Assembly (NCBI RefSeq): GCF_900096895.1
Contig: NZ_FMYO01000015.1
Coordinates: 1-49,319, forward strand
DNA length: 49,319 nucleotides
Direction of reading: 5' to 3'
Origin: Acinetobacter kookii
Lineage (GTDB): Bacteria > Pseudomonadota > Gammaproteobacteria > Pseudomonadales > Moraxellaceae
Shown: in pieces, positions 16,704 through 25,420 of the stretch
How the letters are laid out: the number at the start of each line of letters is the position of its first letter
Position numbering within the stretch: position 1 is the stretch's first letter
Translations under genes and position numbers: made by a program
Notes under the pieces: model-generated
The model's input: only the letters and a program-made list of their open reading frames with translations
The model's database searches: none
What the model was told of the DNA's origin: nothing

Positions 16704-17083
16704 ATAAAAAAGCACCGTACACGGTAATGCCAGTCAGTTAAGAAATTGACTGGCATTTTCTTTTTTAAATTCATGACTGTATTTAATATATGGGAAAAGT
16801 CATCCGCAACTGTTTGAGGCAGGACTACATAAAAAAATGATTGTTTCTGCGACAAATTTGTTAGTTGATAGTGGCTGACGAGTTTTGCGGTCAGGAGCAT
16901 TGCTCCGCAAGATGTCTTTAGTCTTACGAAGCAGTGCTTCTCAGGGCGAAACCAAAGTAACAAATGAGCTGCAAGGAATTGATTTAAAACGGTAAGACTC
17001 CGCCATGAATGACTAAAAAATTAAAGAGTTTATTTCTAAACTCCTTAACTGATCAGCATTAACCGTACATGGTGCTTTTTTAT
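16704..17083. mobile_element. IS4-type MITE (337 bp, 16725-17061) inserted in a terminator hairpin
   Basis: The element ends are TAATGCCAGTCAGTTAAG (from 16725) and, on the other strand from 17061, TAATGCTGATCAGTTAAG, an imperfect inverted repeat matching the ends I remember for E. coli IS4. It is flanked by an 11-bp duplication, ACCGTACACGG (16714-16724) and ACCGTACATGG (17062-17072), one mismatch; IS4 makes 11-13-bp duplications. Removing the element and one copy rebuilds a perfect terminator hairpin from ATAAAAAAGCACC (16704-16716) and GGTGCTTTTTTAT (17071-17083). No transposase remains; subterminal hairpins are present at both ends. Confidence 0.8.
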
Positions 17084-17110
17084 CGTTCCTTGCATCAGCG
17101 CAAATCTATT

Positions 17111-17812
17111 TTATAAACCCAGTTCTTTCCAGATTTTTTCAATTTCCTGGGCCGGGTAGGCACCCATGACTTTAAAGCCATTGGAGAAAATAATGGCGGG
17201 TGTCCCGGTTAAACCTAAAGTTTTACCTAAACTTAAATTACGCTCAATCGGATTGGCACAGCTTTTATTAGCACCGGGTTGAATCCCTTTAGCGATCAAA
17301 TTTGACCAGGCCAAAGCTGGATCTTTTTCACAAAATACCTGTTTGGAAACCGCCACAGATTGAGTTTTAATGGGGTAAATAAAGGTGTAAATCGTCACAT
17401 CCTTTAATTTGCTTAGTTCAGTTTCAAGCTGTTTACAATACGGGCAATTTGGGTCAGAAAAGATCGCGATCTGACGTTTACCATTACCTCGCACGGTCTT
17501 GACCGCATCCTGTAATGGCAATTTTTTCCAGTCAATACTGTTCTGCTTGAGTATTAAATCTTTGGTCAGGTTTTTCTGGTCACTTAACCGGAACATGGAA
17601 CCGACCAGAATATGTTGGGCCTCTTCCCCCAAATACACCACTTGGCCATCCATTGAGCCGCTATAAATCCCTTTCATTTCGGTGGCTTGAATATTTTCAA
17701 TGTTCAGTTTGGGATGCTGCTTGCTCAGGTTACTTTTCACCGTATCGACATTTGCCAAAGTTAAAGTGGAAATAAAACTCATCAAGGCACATGCCAATGT
17801 TTTTTTAATCAT
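17111..17812 (-). CDS. dsbC: Thiol:disulfide interchange protein DsbC
   Basis: Periplasmic disulfide isomerase/reductase. The 233-aa precursor has a signal peptide of about 20 residues, an N-terminal dimerisation domain, and a thioredoxin-fold domain with the active site CPYC (C123, C126) and the cis-proline loop TGTPAI near residue 202. A second cysteine pair (VFCEKD and KSCANP) matches the structural disulfide of DsbC. The Shine-Dalgarno is weak. The gene faces the GlsB-type gene; the MITE lies 50 bp past its stop. Confidence 0.92.
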   Translation of the reverse strand: MIKKTLACALMSFISTLTLANVDTVKSNLSKQHPKLNIENIQATEMKGIYSGSMDGQVVYLGEEAQHILVGSMFRLSDQKNLTKDLILKQNSIDWKKLPLQDAVKTVRGNGKRQIAIFSDPNCPYCKQLETELSKLKDVTIYTFIYPIKTQSVAVSKQVFCEKDPALAWSNLIAKGIQPGANKSCANPIERNLSLGKTLGLTGTPAIIFSNGFKVMGAYPAQEIEKIWKELGL

Positions 17813-17893
17813 CTGTTTTGCTCATTGCTTTAAAATCTTTCCTGCTGATTCTACCCAAAAACCCGCCAGCTCATCTTAAAATTTTAGCTCGCC

Positions 17894-18874
17894 TTACTGA
17901 AAACCCACAGATTTACCCAGCAAGGTTTCACGTGGAACATTGACTGATCGCGGATTAATTTCCACCGAAACATGTACGATTTCTTCATGAATGGATAAGG
18001 CCTCACGAACCTGGTCTGCATTCAAACTGGAATCGGTGACCAAAGCTAAAATACAGGAAAATTTACCTTTACCCACTTTCCAGACATGCAGGTCGGTAAT
18101 TTCTACCACTGGAAATTCTGCAATTACCTCACGAATTTCTTCTACCACAGGATGATCCATTTCTGCATCCAACAAGGTTTTTCCAGTTTCCTTGATCAAT
18201 CCCCAAGCCCATTTTGCTACCAGAATGGCTCCGATAATACCCAATAAGGCGTCCAGAAAAGTCCAATTCAAATACTTGGCAGCAAACAGCGCAATAATGG
18301 CAAAGACTGAAGTCACCGCATCGGCAACCACATGCATAAAGGCGGCTTTCTGGTTCAGGTCATGCTCGGTATGAGTATGCTCATTTTCGTGATCATGGTG
18401 ATGGTGATGGTGATGGTGATGGTGATCATCATGCAGCAACCACGCACAGATTAAATTAATCACCAGGCCCAGAATTGCAATCGGAATGGCCTGATTATAA
18501 AGAATATCAATCGGGTTAAGCAGTCGTTCAACCGATTGAAAGGCCATAAACACCGCCACCACCATCAGCAAGATGGCGCTGCTATAACCTGCCAAAATTT
18601 CAATTTTCCAGGTACCAAAACTAAAGCGATGATCCTGCGCATAACGGCGTGCGGAACGGTAAGCAAAATAAGCCAGTCCCAGCGCCAGCATATGCGAGCT
18701 CATGTGCCAGCCATCCGCCAGCAAAGCCATAGAATTGTAAATCCAGCCGCCAATCACTTCTAATAGCATCATCACTGCCGTTAGAATGGTCGCCAATAAA
18801 ATACGTTTTTGTGCAAGCGGATTACCTTCATCAAACTGATGATGGTGGGTTCGGGTAAATGGGGCGTTTTGCAT
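17894..18874 (-). CDS. dmeF: Cation diffusion facilitator, DmeF-type Co/Ni efflux protein
   Basis: CDF-family inner-membrane antiporter of 326 aa with six helices. Metal-site motifs are visible in helix 2 (LLADGWHMSSH, D54/H57) and helix 5 (HVVAD, H181/D185). Between helices 4 and 5 there is a His-rich cytosolic loop with ten consecutive histidines (about 151-160) followed by DHENEHTHTEHD. A C-terminal cytoplasmic domain follows (VVEITDLHVWKVGKGKFSC). The divergent RcnR/DmeR-like regulator 51 bp away supports a cobalt/nickel rather than zinc role. A parS-like sequence lies within the 3' end of the gene. Confidence 0.9.
   Translation of the reverse strand: MQNAPFTRTHHHQFDEGNPLAQKRILLATILTAVMMLLEVIGGWIYNSMALLADGWHMSSHMLALGLAYFAYRSARRYAQDHRFSFGTWKIEILAGYSSAILLMVVAVFMAFQSVERLLNPIDILYNQAIPIAILGLVINLICAWLLHDDHHHHHHHHHHDHENEHTHTEHDLNQKAAFMHVVADAVTSVFAIIALFAAKYLNWTFLDALLGIIGAILVAKWAWGLIKETGKTLLDAEMDHPVVEEIREVIAEFPVVEITDLHVWKVGKGKFSCILALVTDSSLNADQVREALSIHEEIVHVSVEINPRSVNVPRETLLGKSVGFQ
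17924..17939. other. parS-like site inside dmeF
   Basis: GGTTTCACGTGGAACA matches the ParB site pattern TGTTNCACGTGNAACA at all positions but the first. It lies about 8 kb left of oriC. Confidence 0.5.
18395..18424. repeat. Hexanucleotide repeat ATGGTG x5 in dmeF
   Basis: Five perfect tandem copies of ATGGTG encode most of the ten-histidine tract on the minus strand. Unit gain or loss changes His number by two without shifting the frame. Confidence 0.9.
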
Positions 18875-18890
18875 AATCTAGCTTTTCAAT

Positions 18891-18907
18891 ATACTCCCCC
18901 ATAGTAT
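18891..18907. promoter_or_regulatory. RcnR/DmeR-type operator between dmeF and dmeR
   Basis: ATACTCCCCCATAGTAT has the TACT-(G/C tract)-AGTA form known for RcnR-class repressors. It sits 17 bp from the dmeF start and 19 bp from the regulator start, so a single site can control both genes. Confidence 0.75.
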
Positions 18908-18925
18908 ATTTATTTTTGGAGAATA

Positions 18926-19195
18926 ATGTTGGGGCATTTACATCAGGACAAGAAAATTCAAAACCGGGTCAAACGCTTACAAGGACAAATCAATGCCGTG
19001 GAGCAAGCGTTAAATCATCCGGAAAATTCATGTATTAGTATTTTGCAACAAGTCGCAGCCATTAAGGGGGCGGTGAATGGCCTGATGAATGAGCTTATTG
19101 AAGCACATTTGCGTCATCACGTGATTGGAGAACAGACAGCAATTAATGAAGCAGAACTGGAAGAATTTCTTCAGTTATTAAAACGTTATAGCTAG
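18926..19195 (+). CDS. dmeR: CsoR/RcnR-family metal-sensing repressor (DmeR-like)
   Basis: All-helical 89-aa DNA-binding repressor that releases DNA when it binds Ni or Co. The protein contains the RcnR fingerprint His4, Cys36, His61 and His65 (HLHQ; NSCIS; EAHLRHH), each shifted one residue from E. coli RcnR (His3, Cys35, His60, His64), and the conserved KRLQGQINAVEQAL and AAIKGAVNGLMNELI helices. Those ligands argue for Ni/Co sensing, not Cu(I) or formaldehyde. GGAG lies 5 nt before the ATG. It is divergent from dmeF across one operator. Confidence 0.9.
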   Translation: MLGHLHQDKKIQNRVKRLQGQINAVEQALNHPENSCISILQQVAAIKGAVNGLMNELIEAHLRHHVIGEQTAINEAELEEFLQLLKRYS

Positions 19196-19310
19196 ATTTC
19201 TTACATTTTATTCATTGACGCTATATAGGGATTGCCAGTACGCTAAATTCTCCTTTTTCTCCCCATATTTGCCCTTTTGAATGCTGTGGCAAATATTTTT
19301 GTGACCCTCT

Positions 19311-20519
19311 ATGACAAATCAACAATCCTGGCGCCCATTTTTAATGGTCAGCCTGGCACTTTGTATTGGAACGATGGGGACGGCACTGGCCAGCCCTTTA
19401 TATCCCATCTATCAGCAACTTTGGCATTTGTTGCCGAGTCATATCACCTATATTTTTGTCACTTATATGTTGGGCTGTTTAGCCACGCTGCTGTTTTTAG
19501 GCCGTACCAGTAACAGCATTGGCTTTTTAAAAACCTTAGAACTGGGTTTGGTCATCATCACAGTTGGGCTTCTGCTGTCCATGTTTGCAAACAATGCGCT
19601 ATGGCTGTCTTTGGGGCGTTTTATTATCGGGATTGCCTCGGGATTAATGACCACATCGGCATTGATTGGACTGATGTGGAGCATTCCTGAATCGCATAAA
19701 AGCCATGCACCACAGCTCAGCTCGGTGATTACTGCCGTTGGCTTTGGTTTAGGTCCCCTGGTGGGTGGACTGATTGCCCAGTTTTCTGCCACCCCGTTAT
19801 TTACTCCGTATATTCCGGTTATTATCGGGGCAGTGTTGTGTTTTATAGGCTTGTTACGTCTGCCTCAGCCTGAATTTACCGCACAAGCTTTTTCAATTGC
19901 ACCCCGTTTAGAACGTCCTGAAGCACAATTCCGTCCTGAATTTTATATTACCGGTTTGACTGCCTTTTGCGCCTTTGCAGCGTTCAGCCTATTCGCTTCG
20001 CTTTCCCCCTCATTTGTACAGGTCATTATTCCCTGGCATGGTCCTTTGGTCAGTGGACTGGCCATTACCTGCATTCTGCTGATTTCTGCAATGGTACAGT
20101 ATTTTTCCAGATCGATTCCTGCAAGAAAATGCCTGAATTATGGGCTGTATACACTGTTGTTCAGTTTATTGATTTTGGGTTTATGTATGTACTTACACTG
20201 GAGTTTTCTGTTTTTTATCAGTGATGTACTACTTGGCGTTGGGCATGGATTAGCCCTGATCGGGGCATTTGGCTTAATTCACGCCATGACCAATCCACAC
20301 AATCGAGCTGCAGTAATGTCGACCTATTTATTTGTCGCATATTTAGGCACCATTTTACCTATTATTGCAGTAGGCTATCTTGCCGATCATTTCGGTTTAA
20401 CCGCAGGTGTGCTCAGTTTTTGTGCCGCGTTCTGTTTACTCTGTCTATATTTATTAATTTGGCATAAAAAATTAAGGCAGAAAAACACTTTGCTTAAACC
20501 AAATCTAAAAACGGAATAG
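19311..20519 (+). CDS. MFS transporter
   Basis: Major facilitator superfamily inner-membrane protein, 402 aa, with about twelve hydrophobic helices. Family features include the loop LGRTSNSIGFLKTLELG after helix 2 and the motif-C-like GFGLGPLVGGLIAQF in helix 5. The central loop near residue 200 is short. These features fit a proton-coupled exporter of small molecules. No clear Shine-Dalgarno precedes the ATG, and the substrate cannot be predicted. It follows dmeR by 115 bp on the same strand but with no sign of coupling. Confidence 0.9.
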   Translation: MTNQQSWRPFLMVSLALCIGTMGTALASPLYPIYQQLWHLLPSHITYIFVTYMLGCLATLLFLGRTSNSIGFLKTLELGLVIITVGLLLSMFANNALWLSLGRFIIGIASGLMTTSALIGLMWSIPESHKSHAPQLSSVITAVGFGLGPLVGGLIAQFSATPLFTPYIPVIIGAVLCFIGLLRLPQPEFTAQAFSIAPRLERPEAQFRPEFYITGLTAFCAFAAFSLFASLSPSFVQVIIPWHGPLVSGLAITCILLISAMVQYFSRSIPARKCLNYGLYTLLFSLLILGLCMYLHWSFLFFISDVLLGVGHGLALIGAFGLIHAMTNPHNRAAVMSTYLFVAYLGTILPIIAVGYLADHFGLTAGVLSFCAAFCLLCLYLLIWHKKLRQKNTLLKPNLKTE

Positions 20520-20607
20520 CGAGGGTGCTCATGGAAATGTAAGCCCCATGAAGATAAATCATTAAAGCAAATGCAGAGCTGTTTTTATATTCGGCCTTTC
20601 CCTCCCC

Positions 20608-20943
20608 TCATTTTCCCTGCGTAGGTTGATGTTCAAGCTCTTTGATTAAGAAATAATTCAAGAAAGTACGAATTACGGCAATGATGGCCAATTTAATCAA
20701 GCTATCCAGATCTGGATCGACAGTGGTGGCTAAAATATCGGCGGCGAGCTGGAATTCAAGTGCAGTGGCAAGCCAGTCTCCAAAACAATAACGTGCTGTG
20801 CGACCTGATTTAAGCTGGATGAACACCATTGAGGTTTTGATCAAGCCAATGATTACACACACCACGGAAATCATTTCTAAAAATAATTGGAGGAAATGAA
20901 CCCAGGAGATTAATAATTCACGCAAAAACATGACATCAAACAT
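20608..20943 (-). CDS. DUF1622 family membrane protein
   Basis: A 111-aa protein with hydrophobic helices at about 12-37 and 65-99 and the DUF1622 pattern LISWVHFLQLFLEMISVVCVIIGL ... FGDWLATALEFQLAADILATTVDPD ... FLNYFLIKELE. Members are small inner-membrane proteins of unknown function. GGAGG 8 nt upstream fixes the start. It converges on the MFS gene with no distinct terminator in the 88-bp gap. Confidence 0.9.
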   Translation of the reverse strand: MFDVMFLRELLISWVHFLQLFLEMISVVCVIIGLIKTSMVFIQLKSGRTARYCFGDWLATALEFQLAADILATTVDPDLDSLIKLAIIAVIRTFLNYFLIKELEHQPTQGK

Positions 20944-21369
20944 TCACCACCTCCATAAGAGATTTTAACTCTTACTTTCTGACATCAACATCTGTCCACA
21001 TTGACTCAATCATAAAAAATTATTCTCAGTTTTAATTGTCTGATTCACAAGTCTAGATCGTAGGCTTAATACTATTAGACTTCTTGCATAAATCATTTTA
21101 AAAACTAAAAATTGTTCGTAAAGCTGAAATTGAAAATAGATTTTAGTCGATATTAGATTCATGAGTGTGGCATGGATGCCACACGTTTCCCATCCCTTGC
21201 GCTGCATTTTAAAGCAGTGCTTAAAACTGGCTCAGGATGTCGTGTATGGGAAACAAAAGGTTTTTCTTGCGGACTCAAAATATATTTTGAGATCCTCATT
21301 TTGACCTTTCAAAAGTAGAAAGATTGCCTATGAGAAAGTAAAAAAATTAACACCATCAAATGACATAAA
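20944..21369. other. Intergenic region with a structured element at 21161-21304
   Basis: No recognised gene. A 47-codon frame (21161-21304, +; starts MSVAWMPHVSHPLRCILK) coincides with strong dyads: GTGTGGCA/TGCCACAC (21165-21184), GTTTCCCAT (21185-21193) paired with ATGGGAAAC (21246-21254), and an 18-bp perfect palindrome CTCAAAATATATTTTGAG (21274-21291). The structure suggests an interspersed non-coding repeat or structured RNA rather than a protein gene. The remaining sequence is AT-rich and featureless. Confidence 0.4.
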
Positions 21370-21404
21370 AAAAGCACTAAGTTATTAAAACTTAATGCTA
21401 TTTA
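21370..21404 (-). terminator. Terminator after mnmE
   Basis: On the minus strand AGCATTAAGTT / (A)CTTAGTGCT forms a stem followed by seven Ts, about 50 bp past the mnmE stop. Confidence 0.75.
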
Positions 21405-21455
21405 ATTTACATAGTAATCTATTGGAACTTATTAGAATAATGGCTTAAATTGAAA

Positions 21456-22811
21456 TTACTTTCCGATACAGAACGAACCAAAAATCTTGCCCAACAAGTC
21501 ATCTGCACTGAAGTCCCCGGTAATTTCACCCAAGGCATTTTGGGCCAATCGCAGGGATTCCGCCACCAACTCGCCTGCATTATACACCACCAGTTGTTCA
21601 CGCGCTTCTGCCAGATAGGCCTGAGTGCGCTTCATTGCGTCTAAATGACGCGTACGGGCAATAAAGGTATCTTCTTCCGGCTGGAAGCCTGCATGCGCTG
21701 TAATTGCCTCTATGAGTGACTGAACTCCGGTTTCCTGCTTGGCAGAAACGGTAATATGACGGAAACCCTGATAATCGCCAATTGCAGCGGCTGCACCGGT
21801 CAAGTCACACTTGTTGGCAATCAGCATTAAACGGCGCGGTTCCAGATGTTCGGCAAAATAGTTTTGCGCCAATTGCAGCGGATCTTCGCCCTGGCTTAAG
21901 TCATAGACCAGCAGCAACAAATCGGCCTGTTCAATTTCTTTAATCGCGCGGCGGATGCCTTCTTTTTCCACCACATCACCAGTTTCACGCAAACCTGCGG
22001 TATCGGTCAGGGTAATCGGCAAGCCATTCAAGGTGATTTTTTCATGCAACACATCACGGGTGGTACCGGCAATATCGGTCACAATGGCGCGTTCATTGCC
22101 TGCCAGGGTATTCAGCAGGGAAGATTTACCGGCATTCGGTTTACCCGCAATCACCACCTGCAAACCTTCGCGCAATAGCTGGCCTTGGCGTGCCGAGGTC
22201 TGAACGGCAGCGACTGAACTTTGCACATCTTCCAGCAGGGCTAAAATTTTACCGTCTGCCAAAAAGTCGATTTCTTCTTCCGGGAAATCAATTGCAGCTT
22301 CCACATGCAGGCGCAGGTGAATCAATTTCTCCAGCACGGTATTGACCCGGGTAGAAAAGGCACCTTGCAAGGAGCGTACCGCAGAACGCGCAGCGGCCTG
22401 GGAGGTGGCATCAATCAGGTCGGCAATGGCTTCGGCCTGAACCAGATCCAGTTTGCCATTTTCAAAGGCACGCATGGAAAACTCACCGGCTTTGGCAGCG
22501 GTCGCGCCTAATTCCAATAAACGGCCGAGCAGGGCATTTTGAATCACTGGGCCGCCATGACCCTGCAGCTCCACCACATCTTCACCGGTAAAGGAGTGGG
22601 GGTTAGGAAAGCAAATGGCCAAGCCTTCATCCATGACGTCACCAGCCGCATTATAAAACTGGCGGAAACCGGCAAAACGGGCTTTAGGCAGGGCTTTTTG
22701 AGTCAAAGCTTCAGCAATGGCATAAGATTTTGGACCCGACAGACGAATTACCCCCACGCCACCACGTCCGGGCGGAGTTGCAATCGCAGCAATCGTAGTA
22801 AGGTTTTGCAT
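21456..22811 (-). CDS. mnmE: tRNA uridine-5-carboxymethylaminomethyl modification GTPase
   Basis: GTPase that with MnmG modifies the wobble uridine of several tRNAs. The 451-aa protein has an N-terminal tetrahydrofolate-binding domain (IAAIATPPGRGGVGVIRLSG), a central G domain with P-loop GKPNAGKSSLLN near residue 223, DTAG and NKCD motifs, and the diagnostic C-terminal CIGK. A GTG three codons upstream is possible, but the ATG has AGGTG 7 nt upstream and gives the usual MQNLTTIAAIATPPGRGG start. It belongs to the conserved rpmH-rnpA-yidD-yidC-mnmE group. Confidence 0.97.
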   Translation of the reverse strand: MQNLTTIAAIATPPGRGGVGVIRLSGPKSYAIAEALTQKALPKARFAGFRQFYNAAGDVMDEGLAICFPNPHSFTGEDVVELQGHGGPVIQNALLGRLLELGATAAKAGEFSMRAFENGKLDLVQAEAIADLIDATSQAAARSAVRSLQGAFSTRVNTVLEKLIHLRLHVEAAIDFPEEEIDFLADGKILALLEDVQSSVAAVQTSARQGQLLREGLQVVIAGKPNAGKSSLLNTLAGNERAIVTDIAGTTRDVLHEKITLNGLPITLTDTAGLRETGDVVEKEGIRRAIKEIEQADLLLLVYDLSQGEDPLQLAQNYFAEHLEPRRLMLIANKCDLTGAAAAIGDYQGFRHITVSAKQETGVQSLIEAITAHAGFQPEEDTFIARTRHLDAMKRTQAYLAEAREQLVVYNAGELVAESLRLAQNALGEITGDFSADDLLGKIFGSFCIGK

Positions 22812-22849
22812 AAAATTCACCTAAAAAATCCCAAATCACAGCCAAAGAA

Positions 22850-22883
22850 AAATCCGCCTAAGATTACCATCTTAAGCGGATTT
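22850..22883 (-). terminator. Terminator between yidC and mnmE
   Basis: Stem AAATCCGC(C)TAAGAT / ATCTTAAGCGGATTT with a TACC loop; on the minus strand it is followed by a T run. mnmE therefore probably has its own promoter. Confidence 0.75.
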
Positions 22884-22910
22884 ATTCAGCTATTCGCAAT
22901 CAGTCGTTAC

Positions 22911-24665
22911 TTAAACAACGTCACGTTTTTCGCGTTCTTTCTCAACACCTTTGTTGATCAGACCTTGCTGCAAGATGGTAATACTGTTGTTGACAATCCA
23001 GTACAACACCAAGCCCGCAGGGAAGAACAGCATAAATACGGTGAAGATAATTGGCATGATCTTGAAGACTTTCGCCTGCATCGGATCAGCCGGTTGCGGA
23101 TTTAAGGACTGCTGGATAAACATGGTCAAGCCCATCAGTAACGGCAGGATAAACCACGGATCCATTGCAGACAAATCTTGAATCCAGCCTAACCATGGTG
23201 CATGACGAAGTTCTACCGACTCCATCAATACCCAGTACAAGGCCAGGAAAATCGGCATTTGCAATAGCAATGGCAAGCAACCCGATAATGGATTGACCTG
23301 TTCACGCTTATACAGCGCCATCATTTCTTGCGAGAAGCGCATACGGTCTTCACCGAACTCTTCTTTCATGCGTTGCATTTCAGGAGCAATCACACGCATT
23401 TTCGCCATCGAACGGTAGCTCTTGGACGACAATGGCCACAGAATCAGTTTGACCAATACGGTCAACAGGATAATTGACCAGCCCCAGTTGCCCACAATAT
23501 TATGGAAGAATTGGAGGCCCAGGAACAATAATTTGGCAATTGGCCATAACCAGCCATAATCTACAGTTTGATTCAGGCCCACAGCAAGGTCTTTCAATTC
23601 AGACTGAATTTTAGGACCTGAATAGAAGGTCGCGTCCACTTCCGCCGTGGTACCGGCAGGTACATTCATGGTCGGTGAAGTGAAACCAATAATGTTCATG
23701 TTATCGGTAGATTGGCGAGATTCCAGTTTGGCACTATAAGGCTGACCATTGGCTTGAGTGAGTTTAATATCCCCCGGAATCCAGGCACTGACAAAATAAT
23801 GCTGCACTACAGCAACCCAGCCGCCTTTGGCTTCCACATTCAACTTTTCATCGTTGAAGTTGTCAAATTTCAGCTTGTTATAATGTTCATCTGGCGTTCC
23901 CCACGCACCGCCCAGGAATGTGCCGAGGGTGAAAATACCTTGGGAAGATTTACCTGGATCATCCGAATTATCACGCTTGATCTGACCAAACATCTGGCCC
24001 TGCCAGTTCTGGCTACTGCGGTTCACCACTTTGTGGCTGACAATAATCGGATATTCACCTTGTTTGAAACTAAAGGTCTTAATAATCTCGACACCATCAG
24101 CAGTTTTATAGACCATCGGTACCGATAAAACTTTAACCGCTTGACCATCTTTGGTTTTTTCCGCTTTGGCATCTGCCAAGGTATAAGACGCTTTTTCAAT
24201 CTCATATACCGGACGACCGTTGCGGTTACTGTCTGGTCCATTTAAACCAATCAATCCAGACTGAGCCACATAGGTGCGCTGAGCATCGCTTTCCAACATC
24301 ACGAACGGCGCATTACTGTCTTTATCTTTATCATGGTTCAATAATTCAATACGAACAATGTCACCACCTTTAGGATTAATCCAAAGATGATAAAGGTCAG
24401 TCTGTACTGAAATAAGCTGTTGACTTACAGGTGCAGTGGCATCTGTTGTAGTTTGCTGAGTCGCAATATTCGCTTGAGGCATGTCAGACGCAGTAGCAGC
24501 GGTTTGACCATTTGGCAAATCTGCAGATACTTCATGTGAAACAACGGCAGTTTGTTGCTGCGGTTGAGTTTCTGCATGACCATAATCTTTTTGCCAAGCC
24601 AAAATAAGCAAATATGCGACGACAAACATGGCCCCTAGAATTGCAAACCTGGCCCATTGTTGCAT
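22911..24665 (-). CDS. yidC: Membrane protein insertase YidC
   Basis: Inner-membrane insertase and Sec partner. The 584-aa protein has an N-terminal signal-anchor helix (ILGAMFVVAYLLILAW), a linker rich in Gln/Thr/Ala, the large periplasmic P1 beta domain (about 60-350), and five C-terminal helices with the conserved SSKSYRSMAKMRVIAPEMQRMKE cytoplasmic loop and NPLSGCLPLLLQMPIFLALYWVL. It ends in a short basic tail. It lies 5 bp after yidD in the operon running away from oriC. Confidence 0.97.
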   Translation of the reverse strand: MQQWARFAILGAMFVVAYLLILAWQKDYGHAETQPQQQTAVVSHEVSADLPNGQTAATASDMPQANIATQQTTTDATAPVSQQLISVQTDLYHLWINPKGGDIVRIELLNHDKDKDSNAPFVMLESDAQRTYVAQSGLIGLNGPDSNRNGRPVYEIEKASYTLADAKAEKTKDGQAVKVLSVPMVYKTADGVEIIKTFSFKQGEYPIIVSHKVVNRSSQNWQGQMFGQIKRDNSDDPGKSSQGIFTLGTFLGGAWGTPDEHYNKLKFDNFNDEKLNVEAKGGWVAVVQHYFVSAWIPGDIKLTQANGQPYSAKLESRQSTDNMNIIGFTSPTMNVPAGTTAEVDATFYSGPKIQSELKDLAVGLNQTVDYGWLWPIAKLLFLGLQFFHNIVGNWGWSIILLTVLVKLILWPLSSKSYRSMAKMRVIAPEMQRMKEEFGEDRMRFSQEMMALYKREQVNPLSGCLPLLLQMPIFLALYWVLMESVELRHAPWLGWIQDLSAMDPWFILPLLMGLTMFIQQSLNPQPADPMQAKVFKIMPIIFTVFMLFFPAGLVLYWIVNNSITILQQGLINKGVEKEREKRDVV

Positions 24666-24670
24666 ATCTA

Positions 24671-24991
24671 TTATCCCAAGTAGTTAGAGTGATTTCGGTT
24701 CAATAAACGATCACGAAAGGGTACAACAACGTGAAGCGTTTGAGAATCTATTTGCTGAAATGAAATAAAACGAATTGCCTTTGGCGGTACCGGATCATAA
24801 CCTGAGCCCCCCCAAGGATGACAACGACAAATACGCTGAGTAGCTAACCACGCACCACGCAGAGCCCCATAAGTATGGACTGCTTCCAAAGAATATTGAG
24901 AACATGTTGGAATATAACGACAGCGAGGTCCCAATAAAGGACTAATCGCGATCTGATAGAATCGAATCAACCAATGCAGTAAACGTACCAT
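24671..24991 (-). CDS. yidD: Membrane protein insertion efficiency factor YidD
   Basis: Small membrane-associated protein that aids YidC-dependent insertion. The 106-aa product shows the full family core [43 protein letters not shown] and [17 protein letters not shown], including its conserved cysteines. The C terminus extends some 35 residues past the core, longer than many homologues. It is 9 bp downstream of rnpA and 5 bp upstream of yidC. Confidence 0.95.
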   Translation of the reverse strand: MVRLLHWLIRFYQIAISPLLGPRCRYIPTCSQYSLEAVHTYGALRGAWLATQRICRCHPWGGSGYDPVPPKAIRFISFQQIDSQTLHVVVPFRDRLLNRNHSNYLG

Positions 24992-25000
24992 TGGCCTTCT

Positions 25001-25390
25001 CTACTTTTGTGGGGAGGGAGCTATCTTTTTATGCTTTTTGGCAAGGCGTTGCAATTTCTGCCAAGCAAATTGTAATTGCTGCTGCAATTCTGCATTAGGC
25101 ACTGCTTCAATGCCCATTTTAGGCATGACCACAATATCTAATAAATCTAATTGCTGCTGATGCAGGCGAAAACTTTCACGAGCAAGACGTTTTACTCTAT
25201 TTCTTTCATGTGCACGACGCACTTTCTTCTTCGCAACAACAATACCCAAACGGCTTTTCGGCTGTTCGGAATTTTTTGCAAGAAATAGGAAATGGGGTTG
25301 ATGCACTTTAAAAAGCGCACCATCAAACACACTTTTATAATCGGCAGCACAGCGTATACGTACATCTGTGCTGAAGCCATAAAGTGTCAT
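25001..25390 (-). CDS. rnpA: Ribonuclease P protein component
   Basis: Basic protein subunit of RNase P, which assists the RNA subunit in trimming tRNA 5' ends. The 129-aa protein contains the RNR motif [14 protein letters not shown] (about residues 63-76) and the [18 protein letters not shown] segment. I chose the ATG at 25390 because GGGTG lies 5 nt before it; the frame is open only three codons further. It is 30 bp downstream of rpmH and surely in the same operon. Confidence 0.95.
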   Translation of the reverse strand: MTLYGFSTDVRIRCAADYKSVFDGALFKVHQPHFLFLAKNSEQPKSRLGIVVAKKKVRRAHERNRVKRLARESFRLHQQQLDLLDIVVMPKMGIEAVPNAELQQQLQFAWQKLQRLAKKHKKIAPSPQK

Positions 25391-25420
25391 AACACCCAAA
25401 ATCGTAATAGCGTTAACAGA

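Noticed and set aside
16673..16963. 96-codon frame on the minus strand across the MITE edge
   Set aside because: Most of it lies in the transposon-like element and it continues across the element boundary and terminator, so it is a by-product of the insertion. A domesticated protein is not excluded but nothing supports it.
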